DNA of 64,000 bases from Ruegeria arenilitoris (GTDB taxonomy: Bacteria; Pseudomonadota; Alphaproteobacteria; Rhodobacterales; Rhodobacteraceae). The position numbers and the translations under genes were made by a program. The stretch is taken from positions 24,878 to 88,877 of the forward strand of contig NZ_WPYP01000015.1 of assembly GCF_013030985.1 (NCBI RefSeq). Direction: 5' to 3'. The notes under the pieces are model-generated. The model worked only from the letters and a program-made list of their open reading frames with translations. It was not told the origin of the DNA and ran no database searches. This document shows positions 7,390 through 16,545 of the stretch, piece after piece; positions within the stretch are counted from its first letter, which is position 1; each line of letters begins with the position of its first letter.

Positions 7390-9858
7390 TTAGGCCCTCA
7401 TATTTGAACCGTTGGCATCATACAGAGGACCGCCCAGTACTTCGGCGTCGTAGAATTCGCCCAGGATTTCAACCTGTAGCCTGGTTCCCGGTGTCGCGCT
7501 TTCGGTCGCCACATAGCCCATCGCCATCGATTTGCCGACGCGGTGACCGTAGCCGCCCGAGGAGACGTAGCCAACCGCTTCACCGTCTTTCAGGATCGCC
7601 TCGTCATTTGAGACGTCGATGCCGTCCACGTCGATTGTCATGGTGACCAGCTTGCGGGCGACGCCGTCCTCCTTGAACTTCAGCGTGGCCTCCTTGCCGA
7701 CGAAGTCCTTCTTCCAATTGATGAAGACATCCATGCCGGATTCGACCGCGTTGAAGTCAGGGCGGAAATCGGTGGTCCACACACCCCAGCCTTTTTCTAG
7801 GCGCAGCGACATCAAAGCACGCGCACCGTACCAGCGATACCCAAGATCGGCTCCGGCCTCTTCGATCGCCTCGGCCAGACGCAACAGGTATTGCGGGCGG
7901 CAGTAGATCTCAAAGCCCAACTCGCCCGAAAAAGAGATACGGTTCAGGATCACCGGCACGCCGCCCACAAAGGTCTGGCGCAGATCGCGGAACTTCAGCG
8001 CGTCGGCACTGACATCGTCGCGGGTGATGCGGGCCAGCAGCTCGCGCGATTTGGGACCCGACAGTGCAATCCCGTGCCAATCGTCCGAGACGTTGGCATA
8101 GGTCACATCTGCGGGCAGATCCTTTTCGAACCAGCGGCGATGCGCATCCTGCATCGCGCCCGAGCCGAACAGCATGAAGTGATCTTCACCCAGGCACGCA
8201 ACGGTCAGGTCACCATAGAGGCGGCCCTTTTCGGTCAGCATCGGCGTCAGCGCCAAGCGGCCGGGTTTCGGGACGTAACCGGCCAACGTCTTGTTCAGGT
8301 AATCGCGGGCACCCGCGCCTTTGAACTCGTGCTTGGCGAAATTTGCGATCTCGATGCCGCCAACTGCCTCCTGCACCGACCTGACTTCTCGTGCCACATA
8401 TTCGTGCGAGCGGTTGCGCTCGAAGGTGGGCGTTTCATGCGCGTCTTCCGGATTATCCGCGAACCACAGGGCGTTTTCCAGGCCAAAACCCTGCCCCATC
8501 AACGCGCCCTTTGCGACCAGACGGTCATAAAGCGCAGTGGTTTTCTGCATCCGGCCTTTGGGCAGCGTTTCGTTCGGGAAAGTCATCACGAAGCGACGCT
8601 CGTAGTTTTCCGAGGATTTGATGGTGCCCCAGTCCGGTGTTGCGAACTCGCCAAAGCGGGCCACGTCCATCGCCCAGACGTCGATCGAGGGCTCTCCGTC
8701 GATCATCCACTCGGCCATCGTCAGGCCTACGCCGCCGCCCTGGCAGAAGCCCGCCATGACACCAACCGCGACCCAATAGTTTTTCATGCCCGGAACCGGA
8801 CCAATCATCGGGTTGCCATCGGGGCCGAACGTGAACGGCCCATTGATCATATCCTTGATCCCTGCCTCACCAATGGTCGGGATACGCTCGAACGACATTT
8901 CCAGACGGTCGGCTATGCGGTCGAGATCGGGTTGCAGCAACTCATGGCCAAAATCCCAAGGCGTGCCGTCCACTTTCCACGGGGTCGACTTGGGCTCATA
9001 GGTGCCCAGCAACATGCCCTGACGCTCCTGACGGAAATAAATGTTGGCCTCATAGTCGATACCGGCAGGCAGACGGCCCGCTTCGCCCATGCTCTCCATA
9101 CGTTCAGCGATCAGCGGGATTTTTTCGGTGATCAGATAGTGGTGCTCCATCGGCTGTACGGGCAGGTGGATGCCGGACATATGGCCAACCTCACGTGCCC
9201 ACAGGCCGCCGCAGTTCACGACCTGCTCGGCGTTGATCACACCTTTGGGCGTGGTCAGATCCCAGCTGCCATCGGGGCGCTGTTTGATGTCGGTCACGCC
9301 GCAATGGGTGAAATATTGCGCGCCATGCACGCGGGCCGACTTGGCAAACGCATAGGTCGCGCCCGAGGGGTCAAGGTCGCCATCCTGCTCATCCCAGAGC
9401 GCTGCGTAATAGTGTTTTGGGTCGATCAGCGGGTGGCGCTCGGCCAGTTCCCTGGGGCTGATGAACTCCTGATGCAGGCCCATGTAACGCGCCTTCGAGC
9501 GTTCACGCTTGAGGTAATCGTACCATTCCTTGGTCGAGGCCGCGTAGAAACCTCCGGTGATATGCAGGCCGACCGAGTGGCCCGACGTCTCTTCGATCTC
9601 TTTATACAGATCAATGGTATAGCTCTGCAGGCGCGAGATGTTGGGGTCCGAGCTGATCGTGTGGATCTGGCCCGCGGCGTGCCAGCTGGACCCCGATGTC
9701 AGTTCATCACGCTCCAGCAGCACAACGTCTTTCCAGCCAAACTTGGCCAGATGAAACAGGATCGAACAGCCCACAACGCCGCCGCCGATCACGACAACCT
9801 TGGCGTGGGACGGGAGCTTTTTGCCGGACGTGCTTTCGTCTTTTTGAATCTCAGGCAT
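7390..9858 (-). CDS. dimethylglycine/sarcosine-dehydrogenase-like FAD enzyme with GcvT domain (module A)
   Basis: An 822-aa two-domain enzyme. N-terminal DAO-type FAD domain: GGGVVGCS at residues about 25-32 and SSWHAAGQ near 60, where the histidine corresponds to the covalent FAD attachment residue of DMGDH. The C-terminal half (from about 440) is aminomethyltransferase (GcvT)-like and should bind tetrahydrofolate, capturing the oxidised N-methyl group as methylene-THF. About 20 residues longer at the N-terminus than the two paralogues in module B. Last gene of the operon MttB-enolase-DMGDH. Substrate is an N-methylated amine or amino acid, identity unknown. Confidence 0.85.
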   Translation of the reverse strand: MPEIQKDESTSGKKLPSHAKVVVIGGGVVGCSILFHLAKFGWKDVVLLERDELTSGSSWHAAGQIHTISSDPNISRLQSYTIDLYKEIEETSGHSVGLHITGGFYAASTKEWYDYLKRERSKARYMGLHQEFISPRELAERHPLIDPKHYYAALWDEQDGDLDPSGATYAFAKSARVHGAQYFTHCGVTDIKQRPDGSWDLTTPKGVINAEQVVNCGGLWAREVGHMSGIHLPVQPMEHHYLITEKIPLIAERMESMGEAGRLPAGIDYEANIYFRQERQGMLLGTYEPKSTPWKVDGTPWDFGHELLQPDLDRIADRLEMSFERIPTIGEAGIKDMINGPFTFGPDGNPMIGPVPGMKNYWVAVGVMAGFCQGGGVGLTMAEWMIDGEPSIDVWAMDVARFGEFATPDWGTIKSSENYERRFVMTFPNETLPKGRMQKTTALYDRLVAKGALMGQGFGLENALWFADNPEDAHETPTFERNRSHEYVAREVRSVQEAVGGIEIANFAKHEFKGAGARDYLNKTLAGYVPKPGRLALTPMLTEKGRLYGDLTVACLGEDHFMLFGSGAMQDAHRRWFEKDLPADVTYANVSDDWHGIALSGPKSRELLARITRDDVSADALKFRDLRQTFVGGVPVILNRISFSGELGFEIYCRPQYLLRLAEAIEEAGADLGYRWYGARALMSLRLEKGWGVWTTDFRPDFNAVESGMDVFINWKKDFVGKEATLKFKEDGVARKLVTMTIDVDGIDVSNDEAILKDGEAVGYVSSGGYGHRVGKSMAMGYVATESATPGTRLQVEILGEFYDAEVLGGPLYDANGSNMRA

Positions 9859-9870
9859 GAGTGGTCCTTC

Positions 9871-11046
9871 TTAGTTCAGAGGTAACCGGCGGAAGCGGCC
9901 GGGCATAGCGGGGTCATGGAAATGGTCCAGTGGTCCATTCTGGATCAGATGGTTGTGCCAGTACGCAAGGGCATCGCGATCCAGCGTCACGCCGAGGCCG
10001 GGACCTTCGGGAACAGAGATCACGTTGTTTTTCTGACGGAAGGGCCCGCCTTCGATGACATCGCCGATCTGCCAGCGAAAGAGCGATTGCGACGGCTCGG
10101 AAATCCACGGCATGGCCGCAGACATGTGCAGGTATCCTGCAGTCGCAATCCCGGCGTCACCGGAATAGCACCAGAAGCCCACGCCCATCGCCTCGCACGC
10201 GCCAATAAAGCGCACGGCGCGGGAAATCCCGCCCAGCACGGCAAAGTTGGTCACGATGTAGTCAGGCGCACCCAAGGCGATAGCCTTACGAATGTCCGGC
10301 ACATGGGTCGAGATCGGGATGGTGAAATGGCGGCGCAACTCAGCCATTTCCTCGAAAGTCGCGACCGGGTCTTCGTAGTTGCGGATATTGTAAGGCTCGA
10401 TCTCGCGGAAGACGCGCATGGCAGTGGGCAGGCTCCACTGCATGTTGCTGTCCAGACGGATCATCGCCTCGCGCCCCAGACCTTCGCGCAAAGTTTTAAC
10501 AGTATCGATCTCAAGCTCGGGGTTGCCGAGGATCAGCTTGCCCTCGAACATTGTGCTGCCATGTTCTTCGCGCATGCGGATACAGTAGTCGGCCACCGCC
10601 TCGGGACTCATTTCGCCGCCTTCGCGGAACCCGAAATACTCGGTGAAGGGGATCTCCTTGCGCACCGCACCACCCAGTAGTCGGTACAGAGGCTCATTCG
10701 CAACCTTGCCGCGCAGGTCCCACAGGGCAATCTCGATCGCACCAAAGGCTTTGACAACCGAACTGTCATCAGTGTTCTGAACAATCTGCCACGGCGGAAC
10801 GCACAAGCTTTCGCAACCCGCAATATCCAGCGGATCAGCACCTATCAAACGTTCGCCCATCGCACGGACCGAGTCCACGACATCGACCGAGGGTGCCTCG
10901 CCCAGCCCGACAATACCCTGATCTGTTTCAACCTCGATAATGGTCTTCGAGGTGCCGGGATAATGCCCTCCGGTCCACCACATCGGCTTTTCCAGCGGGA
11001 TATTGACCGGGGTTGCACGAAGGCCGGTGATCTTAATACCAGGCAT
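9871..11046 (-). CDS. enolase-superfamily (mandelate racemase/glucarate dehydratase-like) enzyme
   Basis: A 391-aa protein with the MR/MLE capping domain followed by a TIM barrel. Metal ligands are recognisable as D in MIRLDSN and E in NYEDP. The second-strand lysine is seen in MFEGK, where other members have a KxK pair. At the end of barrel strand 7, where MR and glucarate dehydratase have a catalytic histidine, this protein reads FWCYSGDAG, so the usual base seems absent. The ATG at 11046 overlaps the MttB gene by 14 nt and has GAGGAG upstream; a longer frame starts inside MttB. It could racemise, epimerise or dehydrate an intermediate. Subgroup and substrate are uncertain. Confidence 0.8.
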   Translation of the reverse strand: MPGIKITGLRATPVNIPLEKPMWWTGGHYPGTSKTIIEVETDQGIVGLGEAPSVDVVDSVRAMGERLIGADPLDIAGCESLCVPPWQIVQNTDDSSVVKAFGAIEIALWDLRGKVANEPLYRLLGGAVRKEIPFTEYFGFREGGEMSPEAVADYCIRMREEHGSTMFEGKLILGNPELEIDTVKTLREGLGREAMIRLDSNMQWSLPTAMRVFREIEPYNIRNYEDPVATFEEMAELRRHFTIPISTHVPDIRKAIALGAPDYIVTNFAVLGGISRAVRFIGACEAMGVGFWCYSGDAGIATAGYLHMSAAMPWISEPSQSLFRWQIGDVIEGGPFRQKNNVISVPEGPGLGVTLDRDALAYWHNHLIQNGPLDHFHDPAMPGRFRRLPLN

Positions 11047-12553
11047 CTGGGATCTCCTCTTTGCGGCGGGCGACATAGGCGGCCAGCTCTTCCTTCTTGG
11101 CCTCATCCATCGCGGGTGGCTGATATTCATTCAGCATCTGGTTCCAACGCTCATAGGCGCGGCGGCGCATTTCCTTTGATCCACCCTCTTCCCAGCTTTC
11201 GACATTCTCACTGTCGCTGAGTTTCGGCTCATAGAACGCAGTTTGGTAATTGCGCATGGTGTGGGCGCAGCCCAAGAAATGGCCACCTGCCTCAACCTCG
11301 CTGTAGGCGTCGCGGGCAAAGGCCTCTTCGCTGGTGTCCAAACCCTGGCTTAGGATCTTCTGGTAGGACCCCAGACGATCAGCATCCATGATCAGTTTTT
11401 CAAATCCGGTGCACAGGCCGCCTTCGAGCCAACCGGCCGAGTGCAGCACAAAATTCGCACCCGCAAGCATGGTTGAATGCATTGAATCCGCAGATTCATA
11501 TGCCGCCTGAGCATCTTCGATCTTGGACGCGGTCAGCGAACCGCCACAGCGCAGGGGCAGACCAGCACGGCGGGCAAGCTGACCGATGGCATAGTTCGAC
11601 ATAACCGGTTCGGGCATACCAAAGGTCGGCGCACCGGATTTCAGCGACATGGACGACAGAAAATTGCCCAGAACAAACGGCGCACCGGGGCGCAGCAGTT
11701 GAACATAGGCACAGACCATCATCGCCTCGGCCATGGCTTGGGCGACACTGGCTGCGGTGCTGACCGGACCCATGGCGCCGGACAGGATGAATGGAACAAC
11801 GATCAGGCCCTGACCACGCGCCGAATAGACGCGCGCCGACTCGGTGACCACCCGGTCCACCAGCAGTGGCGAGTTCGTGTTCACGTTGCCCATGATCACG
11901 CAATTGTCTTCCATGAAATCCGCACCAAAGACGATCTCGGCCATCTCGACGCTGTCCTGTGCGCGGCTCATCTCGGTGATCGCGCCCAGATGCGGCTTAT
12001 CGCTCAGCGTCATATGCGCGAACATCATGTCCAAATGGCGTTTACTGACCGGGACGTCACAGGGTTCGCAGGTGACGAACCCACCATGATGCAGGTTTGG
12101 GTGCATATAGGTCAGTTTGACCAGCTTCTCGAAAGACTCGATGTCGCCATAGCGCCGCCCGCCTTCCAGATCGCGCACAAACGGCGCGCCGTAGACCGGG
12201 GCAAAGACCTGATTGCCTTCCCCGATCACCACCGAACGCTCAGGATTGCGCGCGACCTGTTTGAAGCTTTTGGGCGCCTTTGAACACAAATCACGTATCC
12301 AACTGGCGTCGGCGCGAACAATGTCACCATCGATTTGAGCGCCCTCACGACGCCACAATTCCAAAGCTTCGGGATCATCGCGGAACGCGATCCCCACATT
12401 CTCGAAAATCCAGTCGACCTGTGCCTCGAGGCGGTTCAAATCCGCTTCATTCAGAGGGTCAAAATGGGCCAAACTGCGCTGGATATAAGGAGATGCCGGA
12501 ACCGAACCTGCCTCTGTACCGCGGGAACGGGATTGACGTGTGCGCCGAGCCAT
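11033..12553 (-). CDS. MttB-family (trimethylamine/betaine-type) methyltransferase, non-pyrrolysine
   Basis: A 506-aa TIM-barrel protein of the trimethylamine methyltransferase family. The frame is open throughout with no in-frame TAG, so it belongs to the pyrrolysine-free branch that includes glycine-betaine methyltransferases (MtgB). Recognisable blocks include VYGAPFVRDLEGGRRYG, MMFAHMTLSDKPHLGAI and the glycine-rich LSGAMGPVSTAASVAQAMAE. GGAG lies 8-10 nt before the ATG. First gene of its operon, divergent from a LysR gene. Known members pass the methyl group to a corrinoid protein; none is encoded nearby. Substrate is presumably a quaternary amine (inference). Confidence 0.87.
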   Translation of the reverse strand: MARRTRQSRSRGTEAGSVPASPYIQRSLAHFDPLNEADLNRLEAQVDWIFENVGIAFRDDPEALELWRREGAQIDGDIVRADASWIRDLCSKAPKSFKQVARNPERSVVIGEGNQVFAPVYGAPFVRDLEGGRRYGDIESFEKLVKLTYMHPNLHHGGFVTCEPCDVPVSKRHLDMMFAHMTLSDKPHLGAITEMSRAQDSVEMAEIVFGADFMEDNCVIMGNVNTNSPLLVDRVVTESARVYSARGQGLIVVPFILSGAMGPVSTAASVAQAMAEAMMVCAYVQLLRPGAPFVLGNFLSSMSLKSGAPTFGMPEPVMSNYAIGQLARRAGLPLRCGGSLTASKIEDAQAAYESADSMHSTMLAGANFVLHSAGWLEGGLCTGFEKLIMDADRLGSYQKILSQGLDTSEEAFARDAYSEVEAGGHFLGCAHTMRNYQTAFYEPKLSDSENVESWEEGGSKEMRRRAYERWNQMLNEYQPPAMDEAKKEELAAYVARRKEEIPDAWY

Positions 12554-12645
12554 TGTGAGTCACTCCAATGTTTCGCGTGATACTACCTCCAGGACATTAG
12601 TGTTGTGACGCTTGAAAAATTGTATGGTTAGCATAAACACAGATT

Positions 12646-13554
12646 ATGCAAGCCCTCTGGAAACAACTGGGATCACCCCGCCATCTGGTCGTCTTCGAGA
12701 CGGCCGCCCGCCTGCAATCGTTCACGCGAGCGGCGCAGGAGCTTAACGTGCAGCAACCGGCGGTCAGCGCTTCAATCAAGCAGCTGGAGACATCGCTTGG
12801 CGTTGTACTGTTCCGGCGCAGCCATCGCCGGATCACCTTGACAAATGCTGGAAATCGTCTGTTTGCCGACGTTACCCGCGCCTTCGAGATGCTGTCACAT
12901 TCCGCCGCCTCGATCCGGCAGTTTGCCAGCAACGATCACGTCACGCTCAGCGCCTCTTCGGCGTTCAACAATTACTGGCTTGTGCCCCGCATCGCGTCTT
13001 TTCAGCAAAATCACCCTGATATTGACCTGCGCCTGCAGTCCAGTGACCGTGAACCGGATCTGACCGTTGAAACCATCAGCCTTGCGGTGCGGCTCGGCGA
13101 TGGCAACTGGCCTGACTGCGAGGCCCGGCTGATATCGGACGAGGTGATCTACCCTGTCGCCTCGCCCCGTGTCATGGCTGCGGCAGTGAACCTGCGCAGT
13201 GTGCCGGGCCTGCTGAACCAACGTCTCATTCATCTGGAAGAACCCATCCGCGAACGCCCCTCGTGGGATCAATGGTTCCGCGAATTCGGCATCACCGAGG
13301 TCACGCCCCGCAGTGGTCTGCGCCTCAACGACTACGCCCTGGTCCTACAGGCGGCAATGGCGGGTGAGGGATTTGCCTTCGGCTGGCACCACATTGTCGG
13401 TCCGCTGGTTCAGCAAGGTATACTGGCGGCACGGCCGGAATGGACGTGGAGAACCGGAAAGGGGTTTTATCTGGTCTGGTCCAAATCCCGCCCCCTGACG
13501 CCAGAGGCCGAGATTGTCCGCGACTGGATTCTATCCGCCCGGACCGTCGATTGA
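12646..13554 (+). CDS. LysR family regulator, GcvA-like
   Basis: A 302-aa LysR regulator. Winged helix-turn-helix at residues about 10-65 (AAQELNVQQPAVSASIKQLE, then FRRSHRRITLT) and an effector-binding domain of the GcvA type. It is divergent from the MttB-enolase-DMGDH operon with a 92-nt shared promoter region, so it is the likely activator of module A. It ends 5 nt before the decayed peptidase gene on the other strand. Confidence 0.87.
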   Translation: MQALWKQLGSPRHLVVFETAARLQSFTRAAQELNVQQPAVSASIKQLETSLGVVLFRRSHRRITLTNAGNRLFADVTRAFEMLSHSAASIRQFASNDHVTLSASSAFNNYWLVPRIASFQQNHPDIDLRLQSSDREPDLTVETISLAVRLGDGNWPDCEARLISDEVIYPVASPRVMAAAVNLRSVPGLLNQRLIHLEEPIRERPSWDQWFREFGITEVTPRSGLRLNDYALVLQAAMAGEGFAFGWHHIVGPLVQQGILAARPEWTWRTGKGFYLVWSKSRPLTPEAEIVRDWILSARTVD

Positions 13555-13559
13555 ATCCT

Positions 13560-14868
13560 CTACCCGGCATCTGCAAGGCATTCATCTGCAAACGGCTGCA
13601 CAACTGCGGGCCAGAAGGGTAGTTTTCGTTTGGTAAGTGCGAGGTCGTGAAACGCCGGTTGGGTCCCGCCGGGGCTGGCAACCTGAAAAAATATGGTCCG
13701 AGACTTGGTTGAACGGGCCGTAGAAATGAAACAGGGATTTCAACGCCACTACCGGTTTTTCGGCCAGCCGGATGACGATCTGCTCGAAGGCTTCAGGGTG
13801 GTAAACCTGAACGCGCAGGTCGTTGACCAGCAGGTCGACCTCGCCCTCCAGACGCAACCAGACCACGGTGCCCATAGGTTCTAGACCGGTGCCAAGATGC
13901 TGACCCAAACCCGTTTCGATATTCATAACCCGTGCGGTCAGATCGATCGGGTCCCCCGAAACCACATCTGTTTTTCCACCAAGCCGAAGCGTCAGTCTGC
14001 TGCCGATGCCCGCGTCCTGACAAATGCGCACCACACCGGGATTCTAGAATAGACCGCTGGCAAAATTCGTCATTCCGCGCGCCAGCATGGCTTTCAACAA
14101 ATGGGTGGCATCGCCCGGTGCACCGCCGCCTGAATTGTCGCCCATGTCCGCCACGATACATAGCCCGGAACGCGTACCAACGTGATCAAGTGCTTCGGAG
14201 TTCGTCAGATAACGGGTGGTCACTTCGTTGCGCAAATCAAAGAATCGCCGCCCCAACCCCTCGGCCAGCTGCGTGGCCAGTTGTGGTTGGTCATCTGCAA
14301 TAACCAGCATCCACGCGTCGACATCTTCGACGTTTGCCCAAGGAAAACCATGACTCAGTGAGACCGACAGCACATCGGGTCTGGTCTGAGCCGCGGCCAT
14401 CTCGGCCACAAAACCCTTCATCGCCCCGGCTTTGGTCAGATAGAGGTTTACCATACGGGTGTCATAATACGCCATCTTAGGCGTGATCTCACCCGCATGT
14501 GCCCGCCGGGCCAGAATGTCGCCCTCGCAATCCTCGATGTGGGCGGCCACCATCGCGCCGTGAAGTTGCAGCAGCAATGATATCTGCCCCGCCACATTTT
14601 GCCAGATCGGAAAGAATCTCGCCGCTCAGCGCGTCATAACAGCAGCGCGTGGTAGGCCCGGCTGGCTCAGGGTCAGACTTTCGACGACTTGCCGGCCCAG
14701 GGATTCAGCCTTTACCCGCCACACATGCAGTGCCTCGGTCATAAGATTGGGCGGCTCTTGGGTCGTCGTACCGTGGCGCAGGAAATAATCCTCAAATCCC
14801 GACATCGCGGTCGGCATGGTGCAAAACGTGTTCGTCTCGGTCGACAAAGTGGCAATGAAAAGTTTCAT
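13560..14868 (-). pseudogene. decayed M81 family (MlrC/microcystinase C-like) metallopeptidase
   Basis: The remains read MKLFIATLSTETNTF (start 14868) through LLLQLHGAMVAAHIEDCEGD and ADMGDNSGGGAPGD to ASGLF, then continue as NPGVVRICQDAG...LGGKTDVV and VALKSLFHF, matching MlrC from start to end. Lesions seen: a frameshift near 14655-14660, a compensating one near 14588, an in-frame TAG at 14044-14046 (probably from TGG, giving LFWNPG), and a frameshift in the six-A run at 13686-13691, after which the frame reads QVASPGGTQPAF to a TAG at 13560. The metal-site DNSGGG and HGAM motifs survive. Such genes usually sit beside ABC peptide-type transporters, as here. Confidence 0.85.
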
Positions 14869-14951
14869 GAATTTCCTGCCCCCAACACGTCAGAGGACGA
14901 CTTCAAGAGCCATCCTCTGATCTTTGGCGATGCTATCATGTTCCAGCGGCG

Positions 14952-15780
14952 TTATTCGGCTTTCCACCAACGTTCCATAAAGCTGCTTCCATCCAGATCC
15001 AGGTTCGAGGCGAATTTCTCGGGCGTGCCGACGCTTGGGCGCGTGGCAAAGACGTATGAGGCAAACATCGGGATCGCGACGCCGCCCTGATTGGCCACGA
15101 CATCCTGCATCTCGCCGTACATTTGGCGACGCTTGTCCGGGTCCAGCTCAGCCCGGGCTTCGACCAGAATCTTGTCGAACGTCTCGTGCGACCAGAGAGA
15201 TTCGTTCCAGGCCACACCGGATAGGAACGCCAGCGAGAGCATCAAATCCTCAACCGGTCATCCGGCCCAATAGCTGGCGCACCATGGTTTTTTCGTCCAG
15301 ACCTCGGACCAATAGCCATCATTGGGCTCACGTTTGACGGAAACATTGATCCCACATTTCGCCGCCGAGTTCGAAATCAGCGTCGCCGCGCCCACCGCGC
15401 CGGGGAAGGCAGCATCCGACGACGAGAGTTCGACATCCAGCGAATCCATTCCAGCTTGTTTCAGGAAGTACCTGGCCTAGTCCGGGCCGAAAGTCTTTTG
15501 TTCCAACCTGGCATTGGAATACTTCTGACCGGACCCGATGGGATGGTCATTCCCGACCTCGCCATAGCCCAGCAGAATCTTGTCGACCAGCTCCTGCCGG
15601 TCGATACCCCATTTGATCGCCTGACGAATGTTGTTGTCGTCAAACGGCGCAGCATTGGTCAGCATCGGGAAGGAATAATGCTGCGTACCGGCAACCGAAT
15701 GCAGCGTTACGTTTGGATCACGCGAGTCAAATTTGGCCGTCTTGGGATCAACCTTGCCGGCAATGTCGACCGCCCCCGTC
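14952..15780 (-). pseudogene. decayed ABC peptide/nickel-type (family 5) substrate-binding protein
   Basis: C-terminal half of a family-5 solute-binding protein. The parts read VDIAGKVDPKTAKF, TQHYSFPMLTNAAPFDDNNIRQAIKWGIDRQ and LGYGEVGNDHPI. After a TAG at 15477-15479 (probably from AAG) follow MDSLDVELSSSDAAFPGAV and NDGYWSEVWTKKPWCASYW. After a TGA at 15258-15260 (probably from CGA) follow WNESLWSHETFDKILVEARAELD and ERWWKAE. A frameshift at the C-run near 15771-15775 separates it from any upstream part, and the N-terminal half with signal peptide is missing. It probably served the same lost operon as the M81 peptidase. Confidence 0.82.
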
Positions 15781-15843
15781 GGTGGCTGCCGTTTGCAGGG
15801 AGATCGGCATCAACAATTCGCCAAATACCTCAACGGCCGTAGC

Positions 15844-16383
15844 ATGCCCTCACCCAACAACTTGCGCCGCCACACCACCCAGCTGGCCAAAACCGAAGCG
15901 GACCGACGGCGAGACCCTCTGATCGATGTTTTCCCGGGGGATCTGCAAAGGCTGCGGCCTTTTCTGGGGTCCTATCAGGTGTTCTTTCGCGCCCCGGTCG
16001 ATCCGACCAAAGCCATCATCAACGTTGCCTTTTTGGATGAGCGGAACGGGACTGTCTACAGCCGGGTCGTCGAAGCGCTGAGCGAAGGGAAGTCATCGAC
16101 GCGCCGCTGGACAAGATGTGACGGCAAAGCCGCATTTCGCGCAGGGCAGATCTTTGTCGTCGATTCCAAGCGCGGTCCGGACGCACCCCTCAGCCTGTAT
16201 ATTCTGAACAAACCTCATCGCGACAAGTCTAAGCTGTTGTTCGGAACTATGCCTTATTTGACTCCTTTGTCTGGGCGGGAACCGACCTCCTCTCCTTTTT
16301 TATGGAAAAGAGCTAAAACTACCACTCTGTCCGAGAGCTGTTCTCGAAAAGCGGTGTCGTCGACCTGCAAGGCACCAGAGTAG
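15844..16383 (+). CDS. unrecognised protein, possibly remnant of a regulator
   Basis: Open frame of 179 codons amid decayed genes. The part FPGDLQRLRPFLGSYQVFFRAPVDPTKAI and VAFLDERNGTVYSRVVEAL looks like folded protein rather than a shadow frame. It suggests the sensory half of a helix-turn-helix type regulator, but no DNA-binding segment is visible upstream. The last 50 codons (after LLFGTMPYL) turn serine/threonine-rich and look out of frame or eroded. No ribosome site stands out. Function not assigned; probably a gene fragment. Confidence 0.3.
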   Translation: MPSPNNLRRHTTQLAKTEADRRRDPLIDVFPGDLQRLRPFLGSYQVFFRAPVDPTKAIINVAFLDERNGTVYSRVVEALSEGKSSTRRWTRCDGKAAFRAGQIFVVDSKRGPDAPLSLYILNKPHRDKSKLLFGTMPYLTPLSGREPTSSPFLWKRAKTTTLSESCSRKAVSSTCKAPE

Positions 16384-16431
16384 ATATGAAGATACGGCAA
16401 CACCTTTTGCGCACGTCCGAATGAGGGATAT

Positions 16432-16545
16432 GTCGCCGTTTTCCTCTTCGGGCACAAAGTCCAGCATTAGGACGCTTGCGCCTTAATCACGCGCAGCATG
16501 TGCCGCGCAAAAGGCCACATTTCCGGCGCCGATCACGATAGTGCC
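16432..16545 (-). pseudogene. N-terminal fragment of an FAD-dependent dehydrogenase (tricarballylate-dehydrogenase-like)
   Basis: The minus strand reads TIVIGAGNVAFCAAHAARD, a TAA at 16483-16485, then GASVLMLDFVPEEENGD. This is the dinucleotide-binding N-terminus of TcuA/fumarate-reductase-type flavoproteins (GAGNxAxCAAxxA, then an acidic-ended strand). About 38 residues remain, with one stop; the rest of the enzyme is absent. It overlaps the last codons of the ThDP enzyme gene, so it was probably the next gene of module B. Confidence 0.55.

Noticed and set aside
7891..9885. A 664-codon open frame antisense to the DMGDH-like gene, and similar long antisense frames elsewhere (for example 545-1621 and 24775-25710).
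   Set aside because: They mirror well-supported genes, have low-complexity arginine/histidine-rich translations and no ribosome sites; typical antisense frames of high-GC coding DNA.
9871..11046. Assignment as 4-hydroxyproline-betaine 2-epimerase (HpbD).
   Set aside because: The active-site region is unlike a two-lysine racemase site and the Rieske demethylase genes of the known pathway are absent.
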